A stretch of 64,000 bases of DNA from Plectranthus barbatus (Eukaryota; Streptophyta; Magnoliopsida; Lamiales; Lamiaceae), in contig JAPKLW010001552.1 of NCBI GenBank assembly GCA_026898455.1, positions 20,640 to 84,639 on the forward strand, given 5' to 3'. Positions 35,380-46,429 of this stretch are shown in pieces. Under the pieces are notes generated by a model, which had not been told where the DNA came from, made no database searches, and worked only from the letters and a program-made list of their open reading frames with translations. Position numbers and translations under genes: made by a program. Each line of letters begins with the position of its first letter. Position 1 is the first letter of the stretch.

Positions 35380-36757
35380 TGATAAGCTCGTATTTTGCCT
35401 CACTTATCACGTTGTTTTCTTATTGTTTTATTGCATTTATTTAAGTTTTTAGTTAATAATCGAGCATGAAGTGTTTATAGGGGATATTATGCTTGTCATG
35501 GTAATATTTTGCAGGTTTTAGGCCAAATTCAAAGGAAACCCGTACCGAGAGCAGCAGATGTTCAAAGGAACAGTCACGACTTCTTCCACAGATGGAATCT
35601 GAGCTAATGGAGCACATGGATGGAAAGATCTTTGAATTAGCTTTCCAACGCAACTGGAATCGGATCAATCGGAGTTCGGGAGCAAAAGTTATGGCCAAAA
35701 CCGTGAGACTGCGCAGACCAGAGAACTTGTGTCGAGCGACAGGATTTCTGTCGACCGACAGGATTCCTGTCGATCGAAATTACTTGTGTCGAGCGACACG
35801 CGCACCGGAAAGGCAGTTTTTGGCCCAGTTTGGAGATTTTTCCTTCCCAAATCATTACCTTTTGAAGATATAACTTCTCCCCCTATAAATATGACTTATT
35901 AAGCTCGAAAATAGGTCTTCTTATTCAGTTTTTCAGCACTCCTTTATTTTATTTTTCAGCATTAAACACTTTAATTTCTAGTACTCTTTATTTTATTGTT
36001 GCAATTGGATTCAAGTACTTCAAGATTCCTATTGTTTTAATGATTCAAGTAAGTTTCTTTACATCTTTTGCAATGTTTGTTTCAATTATGTTAGGCTAGA
36101 ACCCTTAACAGGTTCTAGGGTTTCTCCATCCTTTTTGACATGTGTTAATTCGATTAATTCCAAACCCTAATTAATTGGTTCAAATTCTATGCTTTTGATT
36201 TTAAAATCTATTTTCAATTGAAGGATCGAGAGATGAAAATTGGATTAGGTTTATAGTTATTAATTTGAGACCGAGAGGAGATAATTAATAATAGGAAAAT
36301 AGAATTTTGATACAACTGTTTTCTGTCTCAAAAAGAAGAATTAGTTGTAGGGTTTTCAAATCTGTATCTTTATTGAGATTGACTAGTTTGTGTTATTGAG
36401 GCCGAGAGGTAAAATTCACTTTCTAGTAATCTAGGTTTTAATTGCCCAACAAAGGAATTAATTCCAATTTATCAGATTTCCCACCTTAATGATTATTTTG
36501 GGTTTGGATTGATTGTTTATACATGTTGGATTGGATTGGTTGATTTCCCTAGAATCTGTGCTTTTTATTATTAAATTTTATTCCAAAAGTTATTTCTGTT
36601 TTTCAAAACAAAAACCCTATTCAAATTTGGATTTGCTCAAACAAAGAATAGATAAACTATGCCAGTACATGAGATGATTTCGTCGCACTATCCCTGTGGG
36701 TTCGACTAGCCTTCGGGTTATTATAAATTTATTTGCTGCTGTATTTTACGGTTATCA
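35380..36757 (+). mobile_element. Solo LTR, Athila-like (1378 bp)
   Basis: TGATAAGCTCGTATTTTGCC to CGGTTATCA is flanked by the 5-bp target duplication ACCAT (35375-35379 and 36758-36762). It resembles the 57810-59210 LTR throughout: the AAACCCGTACCGAGAG block, ATGGAATCTGAGCTAATGG, GTTATGGCCAAAACCGTGAG, CAGGTTCTAGGGTT and the GAGACCGAGAGG block. It contains four degenerate copies of the TGTCGATCGACA palindrome at 35729-35800. Confidence 0.9.
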
Positions 36758-36762
36758 ACCAT

Positions 36763-37860
36763 CTAATAAGGTTTGATCCAGCAAAACCTTTTTACAATTT
36801 GTCCTATGAGAGAATTCGGGAACAATTCCCAACAGATACAACAAAATAACAATTTAAAACGGGTTACAAACACTCAAAAGGACATAAAAGACACCAAAAA
36901 AATACTAAAATAATAACTCCTATAGGGAGTTAACAGGAGTGTTAGAAATTGATAATTTTTTTTTTTTTTTTGTATGCTGATGATTGCCAGCAAGTTTGTA
37001 TGCTAGTTGTCGCCAGCAAGTTCGCTTGCTAGCAAGTTAGGTAGTTTGCTAGTTTGGAATGCAAATTACAAACATGTAATAACTTGCAAGTTTGGCACTC
37101 GCAAGTTACTTGTTGGTAACTTGCAAGTTGTAGCTCGTACAACAAGTTGATATGATAGGTGCAGAGATGTGTCAAGAAAAAGTAGTGATGAATATTAAAA
37201 GCTTTTCTAAGAAGACTGACTATGTATATAATAATATTTTGTAATATGAATGATATAACTTTCTTTGCATATACTCTTCTTTTGTTTTCTATTCTCTGAA
37301 CTATCCAGAGAATGTTCCACTAAAATTTGTTCAAAAGAATACATACCTTTTTTTCAGAAATCATCTTTCTTTAATCATGAATTTCTTTGTATCGACACGA
37401 AACTCTGAACCAGATCAAAGCTCACACGAACAGCAATACAAAAACACAATCAACACAAAGGAATTATGTGGTTCGACCAATTCACATGCCTACTTCCACG
37501 ATCGAAATGGTGAGGAAGATTTTATTAATGATTTAAGCAGGACATGTAACTTCCCACTTGTATCTGCTCAATGGCCGATACAAATAGAACTACGAAACTG
37601 AAAACCACAACTGCTTGCAACCAACCCATTTGACCGTTACTAATTCAACAGCCATAAGTTAATTCCACAATCTTAACATTGTTTAAGATATTTGGAGGCA
37701 AATGGATAAAAATGAGAGAAATCGTAAGAGAATTGGCTGATTGAATGATGAAATGATAGAAATACAAAGGAATTTAGAGAAATAAAAAAGTTGCAGATCA
37801 TTGTTGATTTGTAAGTTGAACCACGTTTTCATGTCAAGGCTTTTGCAAGATCAACATATC
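36763..37860. other. Non-coding flank, repeat-derived
   Basis: GCTAGCAAGTT-rich sequence at 36980-37150 has the same flavour as repeat X, so X may continue here after the solo LTR. TTATGTGGTTCGACCAATTC near 37465 is another leader-like word. At 37711-37800 there is a clear match to an intron of the UTR5 gene (46421-46505). No gene. Confidence 0.4.
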
Positions 37861-38047
37861 TGTTGGGGTTATCAAACCCCTATCCTACATCGGTTGGAGA
37901 AGGGAAAATTTCCTTCTATAAAATAGAGTCCAATAACTCCATTAGTATGAGGCCTTTTGGGAGATGCCCAAAAACAAATCCGTGCGGGCTTGTGTTCGGC
38001 CCAAAGCGGACAATATCATACTAATGTCGGAGTCTCGGTTCCTAACA
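37861..38047 (+). mobile_element. Solo LTR of a TRIM-like element (187 bp)
   Basis: TGTTGGGGTTATC to GTTCCTAACA is flanked by ATATC (37856-37860 and 38048-38052). The interior (CCTACATCGGTTGGAGAAGG, GCGGACAATATCATACTAATG) has the look of the common short plant TRIM LTRs. It lies about 290 bp downstream of the intact TPS stop codon. Confidence 0.8.
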
Positions 38048-38339
38048 ATATCTAGCCCCAAAACTCAAACTCCATGCTCGAATTTTCCTGCATTCTTCAC
38101 TTAGCCAATAACATATGCAGTCACCTCTACAAAACTCATTCCAATCAATCACATGAGGATGCCTTAAACATTCCATAAGTAATAAAAATTTTAAAAGACG
38201 ATAATTTGTCTTAAACTAATTGAAAATATTAAAAATGTTTGTTAATCATAAACATCATTCATTCATAAATTATTCATTGAGCTTGAATGGATCAAATAAA
38301 CTCAACATCTATATAGATTTGAGTATTATTTATATTAAT

Positions 38340-38743
38340 TCAGCTTATGGGATCTATAAGCACATCTATAATGGCCTGCTTAAGTCTTCCGGTGGAATCA
38401 GTATACTCATCTTTACCGGAGGAATACATTACATGTAAGACGTGACAAAAATTCACAATTCGCTCAAGAACATCCACAGATGCTGCTCTTGGCTCTATCC
38501 ACTCATCATTTAAATCCTTCCATCCTTTCTTCACTTGCTTCGAAAGTTCTTTACGAGCTTCCATCTCTGAGCACCCATTCTCATTCATGTAACAATCCAC
38601 CGCTGAAACTTTTTGTTCTTTCTGTTTGCAAAACATATTGAATGGACATTACATTTGTTTAAATTTATTTTACAATGTTACTTAATTATGATATTCAAGC
38701 AACATAATAAACATAATCAAGCTTTTCTCATTTTATCACCGGG

Positions 38744-38776
<33 letters not shown>

Positions 38777-40647
38777 AAAGTAGCTAATTACCCCATGTCC
38801 GGCCAAGTCATCCATTAATCTAGTAAGCAAGTGGGCGGTGTGTATTATAGGAGGACGGTTTGTAATCCAATCAAAATCACGTCTTGTAATACTATCTCCC
38901 ATCCCAACTAAAGAAGTTGTTGACAACATCTCGTAAGCGGCAGATGCCAATGCAACTTCCATATATTCATCCATTGTTGGAATATATTTTGTAAAACACC
39001 ATTCTGCCTCTTTCATATATGCCTCCATCAATTTTTTCATCTGTCAATAATGTTTATTTTTAAGAAAAATGAATAAAAAAAGATTATACATTGGGTCGCT
39101 ACGCACCGTAAGTATTGAGTATGGAAGTCCTATCTCATCTCCCATTTCCGCATAAACACCTAAAAGAGCTTCGAAACATATTCTCATATACGGTGGTAAA
39201 TCATCAACAGCATTGATATCCCAGCTGGAGCATCACCATGCCAAAACAAATCAAGTAAAAATCATATTCTTAAGCTTATCTGATTAAGGAGATTGGAATA
39301 TAACTAATTAAACCTTCTAAAAACGTGGGTGAAACGTCGGAGTTCGTCTAATGTGCCATGAACATCATAAATATCATCCAGGACCGATGTCGTTATTATG
39401 ATTTTGGTAAGAAACAGTCTTGATGTGCTGTAGTGTGGCTCAAAATAGACTCCCAAAATCCAAAAGTAGCATTCTGCTAATCTATCTCTTGCAAAAGGGA
39501 GTTTGTTTGCAAAGTCCAAATCCTCCCACCACCTGCAATTTAATAGTAATTTATTAGAATTAATACATACAAGATTAATTAAACAAACAGAGAAGTGTTA
39601 GCTAGACGGACCTTGTAATATGGTTGAGCTCTCTTCGATGAATCTTTTGTGTTATACTGAAGTCCAACTTTGCAAAATGTAATAAATCTTGGTTATGCGA
39701 CTCATCTTCTTGATATGCAGATATGAATTTCTTGGCTCCCAACCTGTTCATAGTCTTGTTGATTGGTGTCTCTAAAGCTTCTTTTAAGCTAGGATTGCTC
39801 ATAGACTTGAGATGAGACCAAGAGAATTCGAGTGCTTTATTCATAATTTCCTCTCCATTTACTCCATAATACGATGCCTCATACAAACTCAACATCCCTT
39901 CAACATCTTTCGTTAATGATTCTTTGAAATCTTCTTCATTGTTCATGAATTTTTTGAACACATCTACAGTAACCATCAATTCATTATTATTTTACTTGCA
40001 GATATGAAGAAAATATATAAAACTCCACTTCAAACCGATCATTAAAGTCTAGCCCATTTACCCAAATGCTTTTTTAATTCAAAGTCTATCCTCGCTATAA
40101 AAATAAAGTGGATCGCATTAAAAAAAAAAACTATATATGGTTATAATTATTTTAGTTTTTTTTTTCACTTAATAAATTTTTGATGTTACATCTAAATCAA
40201 AGAAAACCAAAGCAATGATAAACTATATAATTCTTAACAATTATATATAACAAAAACTAATTAATATATATGTACTTTACCTTCTGGGACCCGGTAGCCT
40301 TGATTTCTTAGCAGACGAAAACGACGAGCAACAATACGAACATCATCATCTTCATCATTGCAAGATTTTGTTTGATAAGAGTCGTGAACAAGCCGTAAGG
40401 ATTCATCAATTTCTTGTTTGAAATGATAGCCAACTCCTAGACGTTGAATTGCATCGATGAGTATTAACTTGAACGTTGAATTGTCCGGAGTCTGAGCTAG
40501 CAAGTTCTTAACCTTTTGCTTAAGTCTTTCGAGCTCTGCTTTTTCATCAGCACTGATTTCCTGCAATTACAAGATATACAATGCATGCATTTGAATTTTA
40601 ATTGATCTAGCTAGCTAGCTAGCTTACATAAAATAAAGTAATTGAAT

Positions 40648-40678
<31 letters not shown>

Positions 40679-40811
40679 CCGTAACGTCGGAAGTATATGA
40701 ACGAAAATGATTACTCCAAACACTGGGATGATAAGTTTTGGATTTACGGATATCCTCCAAATTTGTATACTTTGTTGAAATGGGAGCAGCGGATGCAAAG
40801 ATGTGAGCCAT
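38340..40811 (-). CDS. Terpene synthase copy 2, class I, intact
   Basis: Exons on the minus strand: 40811-40680, 40560-40281, 39963-39612, 39532-39314, 39224-39107, 39040-38792 and 38621-38340. All have GT-AG borders; together they give 1632 nt and 543 aa without a stop. The start MAHIFASAAPISTK has no plastid transit peptide or RRX8W motif but shows YHPSVW near residue 30, as in cytosolic TPS-a sesquiterpene synthases. RxR is RDR (270-272), the Mg-binding DDIYD is at 307-311, and the NSE/DTE-type motif DDLAGHGKE at 444-452. It should ionise a prenyl diphosphate, probably farnesyl diphosphate; product and exact substrate cannot be read from sequence. Intron 1 carries a TA microsatellite as in copy 1. 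It is the only intact member of a four-copy array; a TATA box lies about 55 bp upstream. Seven-exon layout and length are standard for the family. Confidence 0.9.
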
Positions 40812-40862
40812 TTAATGACTAATTAATTTGAGAGTTGATTGTATTGAGATGAGTTAGTTTTA

Positions 40863-40876
40863 TGGCATTTATATAT
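40863..40876 (-). promoter_or_regulatory. Putative TATA box of TPS copy 2
   Basis: CATCTATATATAAAT on the minus strand, about 55 bp before the ATG, at the same place as in copy 1. Confidence 0.5.
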
Positions 40877-41336
40877 AGATGATCAACGAGTTCATTTAAG
40901 GTTTTTTTTTATTTTTTTTCAAGCTCAAAATTTCTAGGTAAACGATTCGTGATGGCACCTAATAATTAAAATATTCGACTATTAAATATTGGCACTTGAG
41001 TTTTTGGGCACACAATAATTGTATAAATACCTATCAGTACTCAAATAACTTGTAACAATTTTGTACGAAATATTTTTTTTATTATTATTAGTGAATAGTG
41101 ATCATGAGTTTTCAATAAATTATTATTTTTCAGAAGAACACAATATATTTATAATAATCAAGATTTATAATTGCGTGTTACATTTCAGAAATTTGATGAA
41201 CTCGTCAATCTTTGTGCATGTTGAATTCTGAAATGACTCATTTTTACTAATGAACTTCATAAGACGAATTAGATAACGAAAATAAAATTATCGATATTCT
41301 CTATATGTGGAGTATATTAAAGCGTGTTTCACGTTA
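40877..41336. other. Upstream region of TPS copy 2
   Basis: No gene. The portion 41040-41260 shares ordered words with 23210-23480, the displaced upstream region of copy 1. It ends at the target duplication of a hAT-type element. Confidence 0.55.
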
Positions 41337-41534
41337 CATATTCCTAGACATGGCCACGGGCCGGTTCCGGTTCGGAACCGCCGGTTCGGCGGTTCCAGAA
41401 ATCAAGGCCCTGAACCGGCCCGCCTGAGGATAGTTCCGGTTCCGGTTTTTGACCCGGAACCGCCGGTTCCGGGTCGAACCGGCGGGCCAGCCGGTTTTTT
41501 CTTTTTTTTTTATTTTTTTTAAAAATTTTAAAAT

Positions 41535-41605
41535 GTGAAAAAGAGGATTTGTACCCATGACCTCTACAAAGTATAGAGATCATTTATTCACTAGGCTACT
41601 AGTCC
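41535..41605 (-). other. tRNA-like segment in left arm of hAT-type element
   Basis: On the minus strand AGTAGCCTAGTGAATAA resembles a pol III box A (TRGCNNAGTGG) and GGTCATGGGTACAAATCC a box B (GGTTCGANNCC) with changes. Box spacing is tRNA-like, but no full cloverleaf can be drawn. Confidence 0.4.
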
Positions 41606-42551
41606 TCAATTGGAATAAACCTGATCTAAAATATATAAATTTATTACCTTTATAAATCTATTATAATTATAATGTGAAATATGTAATAACTTATAAATTA
41701 TAATATACAATAATATTTAAATAAATAAATATATTGTTTTAAGTAATTACAATAATTGATAATTTAAATACTCAAATAGATTATTTTATAAATAATATAA
41801 ATAAATATATAATATGACGAAGATGCTTATTAATTATTTGATTATATAAATACATAGAAAAATTATTCATATTTCCTTATCATTATTGATTTAAATTATT
41901 GTTTATTATATACTTGATAGTTTTGAAGCTATTATAATAGTACAAATAATGCTCAACTAAAATAATATGATATATTATGCATTTTCCCAATACTTAATAT
42001 TAAAATTAGTAACATTCTTAGAAATTTAGATTTATTATCTATTAATTATTAAATAATAAAATTTTAATGACATATATTATCATTTGTTATAATATATCCT
42101 TTGAGTTAAATTAGTATGTATGAAAATTGAAAATCACTTTAATTCTTTGTATATTCATTTAATTTTTTTAGTCCAATCTTTGTATTAAATCGTATACTTG
42201 TAAACTAAATATCATTTAATTAAAATGATATTTTTAAAAGTTAGTATAAATAAATATGATATATTATCTATTAATCTAATATTTAATTTTAAGTTAGTAG
42301 CAATCTTAAAAGTATATACTTATTATGAATTAATATATTGTTATGTGAGATATATTATAACTTATAAGATGCATAATATTTTAAAATTCAATTTCATTGG
42401 TTTGAAATAATTATATTTGTCAATCATATATCCTATTTAAGGATATTATTATTATTATTATTATATAAGAAAATATTGAAAAATAAGAATTTCATATAAT
42501 AATCGCGTATTTGTAGCTGTTATATATTTAACAATGCCTTTTTTCTCAACA

Positions 42552-42618
42552 ATGGTGTTGTGGTTCAGTGGATTATTACTCAGGATTCATATGAATGGCC
42601 CAGGGTTTGATCCTCCTT
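42552..42618 (+). other. tRNA-like segment in right arm of hAT-type element
   Basis: TGGTTCAGTGGATTATTAC resembles box A and CAGGGTTTGATCCTCC box B. Together with the left segment, opposite strands point inward-outward symmetrically. A functional tRNA is unlikely since arms do not pair fully. Confidence 0.4.
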
Positions 42619-42925
42619 CCTCACATCCTATTTAATATTTTTAAAATTTAAAAAAAAATAAAAATGTTGGAACCGCCGGTTCAGCCGGTTCCGAACCGGC
42701 GGTTCCACGGGCCAAGAAATATGGAACCGGAACCGGCCCGTGTAATAACGGGTCCGGTTCCGGTTTTGAACCGTGGGCCATGGTTCCGGGCCGGTTCCGG
42801 GCCCAAATGGCCATCTCTACATATTCCTAATTGAGGATGGGGTAGATAAATTACATTTACAACTTAGAGGTGATAATTCGTATGGATTGAATTCCTATAT
42901 TGTGTCCATATGTTAGTTATGTGAT

Positions 42926-43430
42926 TAGGGGTGTAATTGAATCGAATCGAGTCAAGTCGAGTCGAGTAGTATCGTGCTCAAGTTTGATTTGTTTAGTATC
43001 GAGTCGAGCTTCGAGCTTTTTATCGAATATTTTGAAGTTCACGAACTTTATCGAGTCTTAATTGAGCGTAAACGAACTTTCTAAATTTAGAATATATTTA
43101 AAATAATCAGTATTATTTTGAAAGAAAAAGATATTTATTCGAAAATTAATATTATATCCTTGCGATCAAATTAGAGTTTTTATCATTATTAGAAAGATAT
43201 ATCATTATAGTTACTCATAAATTATTAAAATATTAATAATATAAAATTAATAATTTAATATTTCTTACTAATTTTAGCTAACGAGCTTGCTCACGAGCTC
43301 ATGAGTCTAATACTATGATGCTCAAGTTTGATTTATTTAATAAACGAGCTTCCCAAAACGAGTTCGAACAAGCTTTTATCGAGTCGAGATTCTAATAGCT
43401 CACGAACAATTTGATTTATTTACAGCCCTA
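42926..43430. mobile_element. Short hAT-type MITE (505 bp)
   Basis: TAGGGGTGTAATTGAATCGA at the left and TTTACAGCCCTA at the right are inverted repeats, flanked by TATGTGAT (42918-42925 and 43431-43438). Subterminal GAGTCGAG / CTCGACTCG words. No frame. Its terminus resembles that of the 18.3-kb hAT (TAGGGGTGT). Confidence 0.88.
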
Positions 43431-43472
43431 TATGTGATTATTAAGTACAATTTGTATCGATTCATTAAGAAA

Positions 43473-44280
43473 GGGAAAATATTTAAATCTATCCCAAACT
43501 TTCATCAACTTCCCAAATATATCCCCAACTTTTGAATATAACAATTTAAGATCTCAACTTTGAAAATCTTCCCATAGATCAAAATTCTACATGGACAAAT
43601 AATATTTCATGTCATCAAAAAATACTAATTTAAAAAAATCCATGTAGTTTATCATTATTATTACAATTAATAGGTATTAAATAATTTATTAAAAATTAAA
43701 ACATTTTCTTACTTCTTCAAAATCACATTAATTACAGCATATACAATTAAATTAATTCTATATTTATGCTAATTTAATTCTAATATTAATAAGGCAAGAT
43801 TAATATAAATAATAGAAGTTTTTAATTCTAAAATTAATTCTCGTATAAGTATAAAATCATATATTTTCATGTATCTCTCATATTTTAATTGAATTATTTT
43901 ATTCATTTAAGCATTTATTTAAGTAAAAATTAATATTAGAATTAAATTACTATTAATGTTATATCATTTCAATTCCAATATTAATGGAACAATATTAATA
44001 TAAATATTAGAAGTAATTTAATTATATGTACGTTTAATTTATCAGGTTTAAAAATTATTTATCCCTATTTATTTTTAAAATAGAGATAAACTACTTTGAT
44101 TTTTTTAATTAATATTTTACAATAACATGGAAAATTATTTGTCCACGTAGGACATCCGATATTGGAATTTTGATCGATGGGAAGATTTTCAAAGTTTAGG
44201 TCTTAAATTGTTATATTCAAAAGTTGGGGATAGATTTGGGAACTCGATGAAAGTTTGGGATAAATTGTGATATTTTCCCC
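43473..44280. mobile_element. MULE-type element with long inverted repeats (808 bp)
   Basis: Inverted repeats of about 150 bp (GGGAAAATATTTAAATC..., CCCAAACTTTCATC, CCCCAACTTTTGAATATAAC and their complements at 44130-44280) are flanked by the 9-bp duplication ATTAAGAAA (43464-43472 and 44281-44289). Long inverted repeats plus a 9-bp duplication are the Mutator pattern. No transposase. Confidence 0.88.
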
Positions 44281-44554
44281 ATTAAGAAAAGGTTCAATCC
44301 ACATCCAATCGGATAAAGCTAATAAAATTTGATACAGTGAAAACTAATAAGATTTTCTTATCTCTTAAATAATTAAAAACTCAAATGAAGTTTTATTGAT
44401 TTGTTAATAGATATCTGAGCCATAATTTTCATGAGTTAGTGTGTCGATTTGATAAGCCTCAATCCATATCAATTATTATCATGCAAATTTATGTCAGATT
44501 ATAATGTTGTGTTGAGAATTGTCACAACTAATTTACATAGTATTTTTCATGTGC

Positions 44555-44689
44555 ATCACTAATTTCTTGTGATTACAAGATTTTTTATTTTTTTTTTTTG
44601 TGTATGGGTCATTTTAACAGTCTTGACTATTCTAACATGATTAAATGATTTCTTCATATGGGAGCAGCCGATGCACAAATCTTACCCAT
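44555..44689 (-). pseudogene. Terpene synthase relic 2 (exon 1 and exon 2 scraps)
   Basis: From 44689 on the minus strand ATGGGTAAGATTTGTGCATC and GGCTGCTCCCAT read MGKICASAAPI, matching the start of the intact TPS, then hit a stop. Near 44590-44555 an intron end is followed by GAAATTAGTGATGCAC, as at the start of exon 2. Everything else is lost. The intron between is only about 60 bp here. Confidence 0.65.
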
Positions 44690-44807
44690 TTTATCAAAAT
44701 GGAAAAAAGGTTCTATGAAATTATAGACACCAGCAGATCTACTTTATAGATGAAGTAGGCTTCCACCCTCTAAGATTTTTCTTTTCCTTTTAATATAATA
44801 GGATATA

Positions 44808-44998
44808 CTCCCTCCATCCCAAGTAAATTGTCTACATTTCCTTTTTCGTCTGTCCCACAATATTAGTCTATTTTCCTAAAATAGCAAATTTCTCACACTC
44901 ATCAATAAAATATTCATCCCATCATCAGCCACTACTACTCACATGCATTGGTTATTGTGCCCGGTCAAATGTGGACAATTTGACCGGGACGGAGGGAG
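44808..44998. mobile_element. Stowaway MITE (191 bp)
   Basis: CTCCCTCCATCCCAAGTAA at the left and GACCGGGACGGAGGGAG at the right form the classic Stowaway inverted repeats; TA is duplicated on both sides (44806-44807, 44999-45000). Confidence 0.93.
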
Positions 44999-45259
44999 TA
45001 ATATTTTAATGAAACAATCATCTTCATCCATGAGTCCAAAAAAAAGAATATGGGGATAACAATAAAGAAAAATAGGGTGTGAAGAAGACTAAATTTTTTT
45101 CATTTTAATCATAAGTTCTTAGATCTATAAAACTTTATTATTATCATTATTGGAGAAAAAATTAGATTTATACAACTTTATTAGTATCATTATTGGAAAA
45201 AAATTTGTTCCTTACGAATCTTAGGAATCCCCTACAAGAAACTCATGCATCCACCACTG

Positions 45260-45261
<2 letters not shown>

Positions 45262-45309
<48 letters not shown>

Positions 45310-45319
45310 NNNNNNNNNN

Positions 45320-45370
<51 letters not shown>
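45262..45370. repeat. (TA)n microsatellite with N gap
   Basis: TA run broken by 10 N at 45310-45319; length unknown. Confidence 0.95.
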
Positions 45371-45371
<1 letters not shown>

Positions 45372-45847
45372 ATTGATTGATATTTTTGTAGAATATCAAC
45401 TACAATATTAATGCTAGATTGGCAATTCCTTAATCGTCAATGCCAGTTTTGATTAAATGCCGCAGCAATTCTTTAACAACCGTGCCGTCTATTATGTTGT
45501 GGTTGACTAATATTATTAGTTCATTTTAGGTACAATATATTTTTTCTTTTGAATACATTAATATAAATTTTAGTGTCTCAAATGTAACTCAAACTCATGA
45601 TTTGTTAATGAACACTGCTAAATACTTTAGTCATTTGTGCATCAAATTGAGGACATTTAAACACCTTTGGCATTGTTGTTTGTTACAATACTTTTTTGAC
45701 CGATAACAATAACAAAATCTCTACCTGCAAAAAGATGGTGAAAGGAGCAATAGCCTTACTTTGATATTGGCAGAAGGAGTTTCAGGTAAATTTACACCGA
45801 GCCGAGCTTAAGCTTGAGAGGCAGTTGAAGATCTCCCACATCTCATG
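45371..45847. other. Intergenic / 3' region of the transporter gene
   Basis: No gene. The last 100 bases before the stop codon may be 3' untranslated region of the minus-strand transporter. Confidence 0.4.
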
Positions 45848-46395
45848 CTATGATGCATTGCTCCTCCTTGGGCTACTACTAGCTCTGTTTTCAGTTAGTT
45901 CCGATGGCAATGGCTTCGGTTTACTTCTAAAGTAACTTTTCGAGTATATGGAGCCAAAGACAATCACCTGGACACAATGGAGTTGCAAAACCAATATGAA
46001 TGAGATTCTCTGCAAACTTAAATATCATGGATCAAGAGAGATGCTTACTGCTCCAATCAACTGTTCAGCGCTGAGTGGGTGAGCAAACCACGCGCAGGAT
46101 AATAGAATGCTTACCAACTGCATTCAAAAGATATGATCAATTCTACCAGAACCAACAGCTGGAGATTTTTTGAGTGTCTTTTTGATAGTATCAAATTTAA
46201 TTTAAACAGCTGCCAGACCTGTCTTGTGGTCATTATGGTGGCAAAGGCCAAAGCTCCAAAATTGCGGATGGTGTAAAAAATGAAGAATTGACTGATTGTT
46301 GCTACCTGCAATGCAAGATCAAATCAAGCATCAAATTCTCCCAGTTTCAACTTCAACTTCAACTTCATGAGTTTGCAGACAAGGAATGATAGAAT

Positions 46396-46429
<34 letters not shown>

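Larger units (their letters stand above)
41345..42819. mobile_element. Non-autonomous hAT-type element (1475 bp)
   Basis: Ends TAGACATGGCC and GGCCATCTCTA are inverted repeats, flanked by CATATTCC at 41337-41344 and 42820-42827 (8 bp, perfect). Subterminal GAACCGGC/GCCGGTTCC words fill 41355-41500 and 42668-42805 in both orientations. The AT-rich core has no coding capacity. Two tRNA-like segments lie just inside the subterminal zones. Confidence 0.88.

Noticed and set aside
37377..37601. 74-aa plus-strand frame
   Set aside because: Lies in repeat-like leader sequence (GTGGTTCGACC), no domain or splice context.
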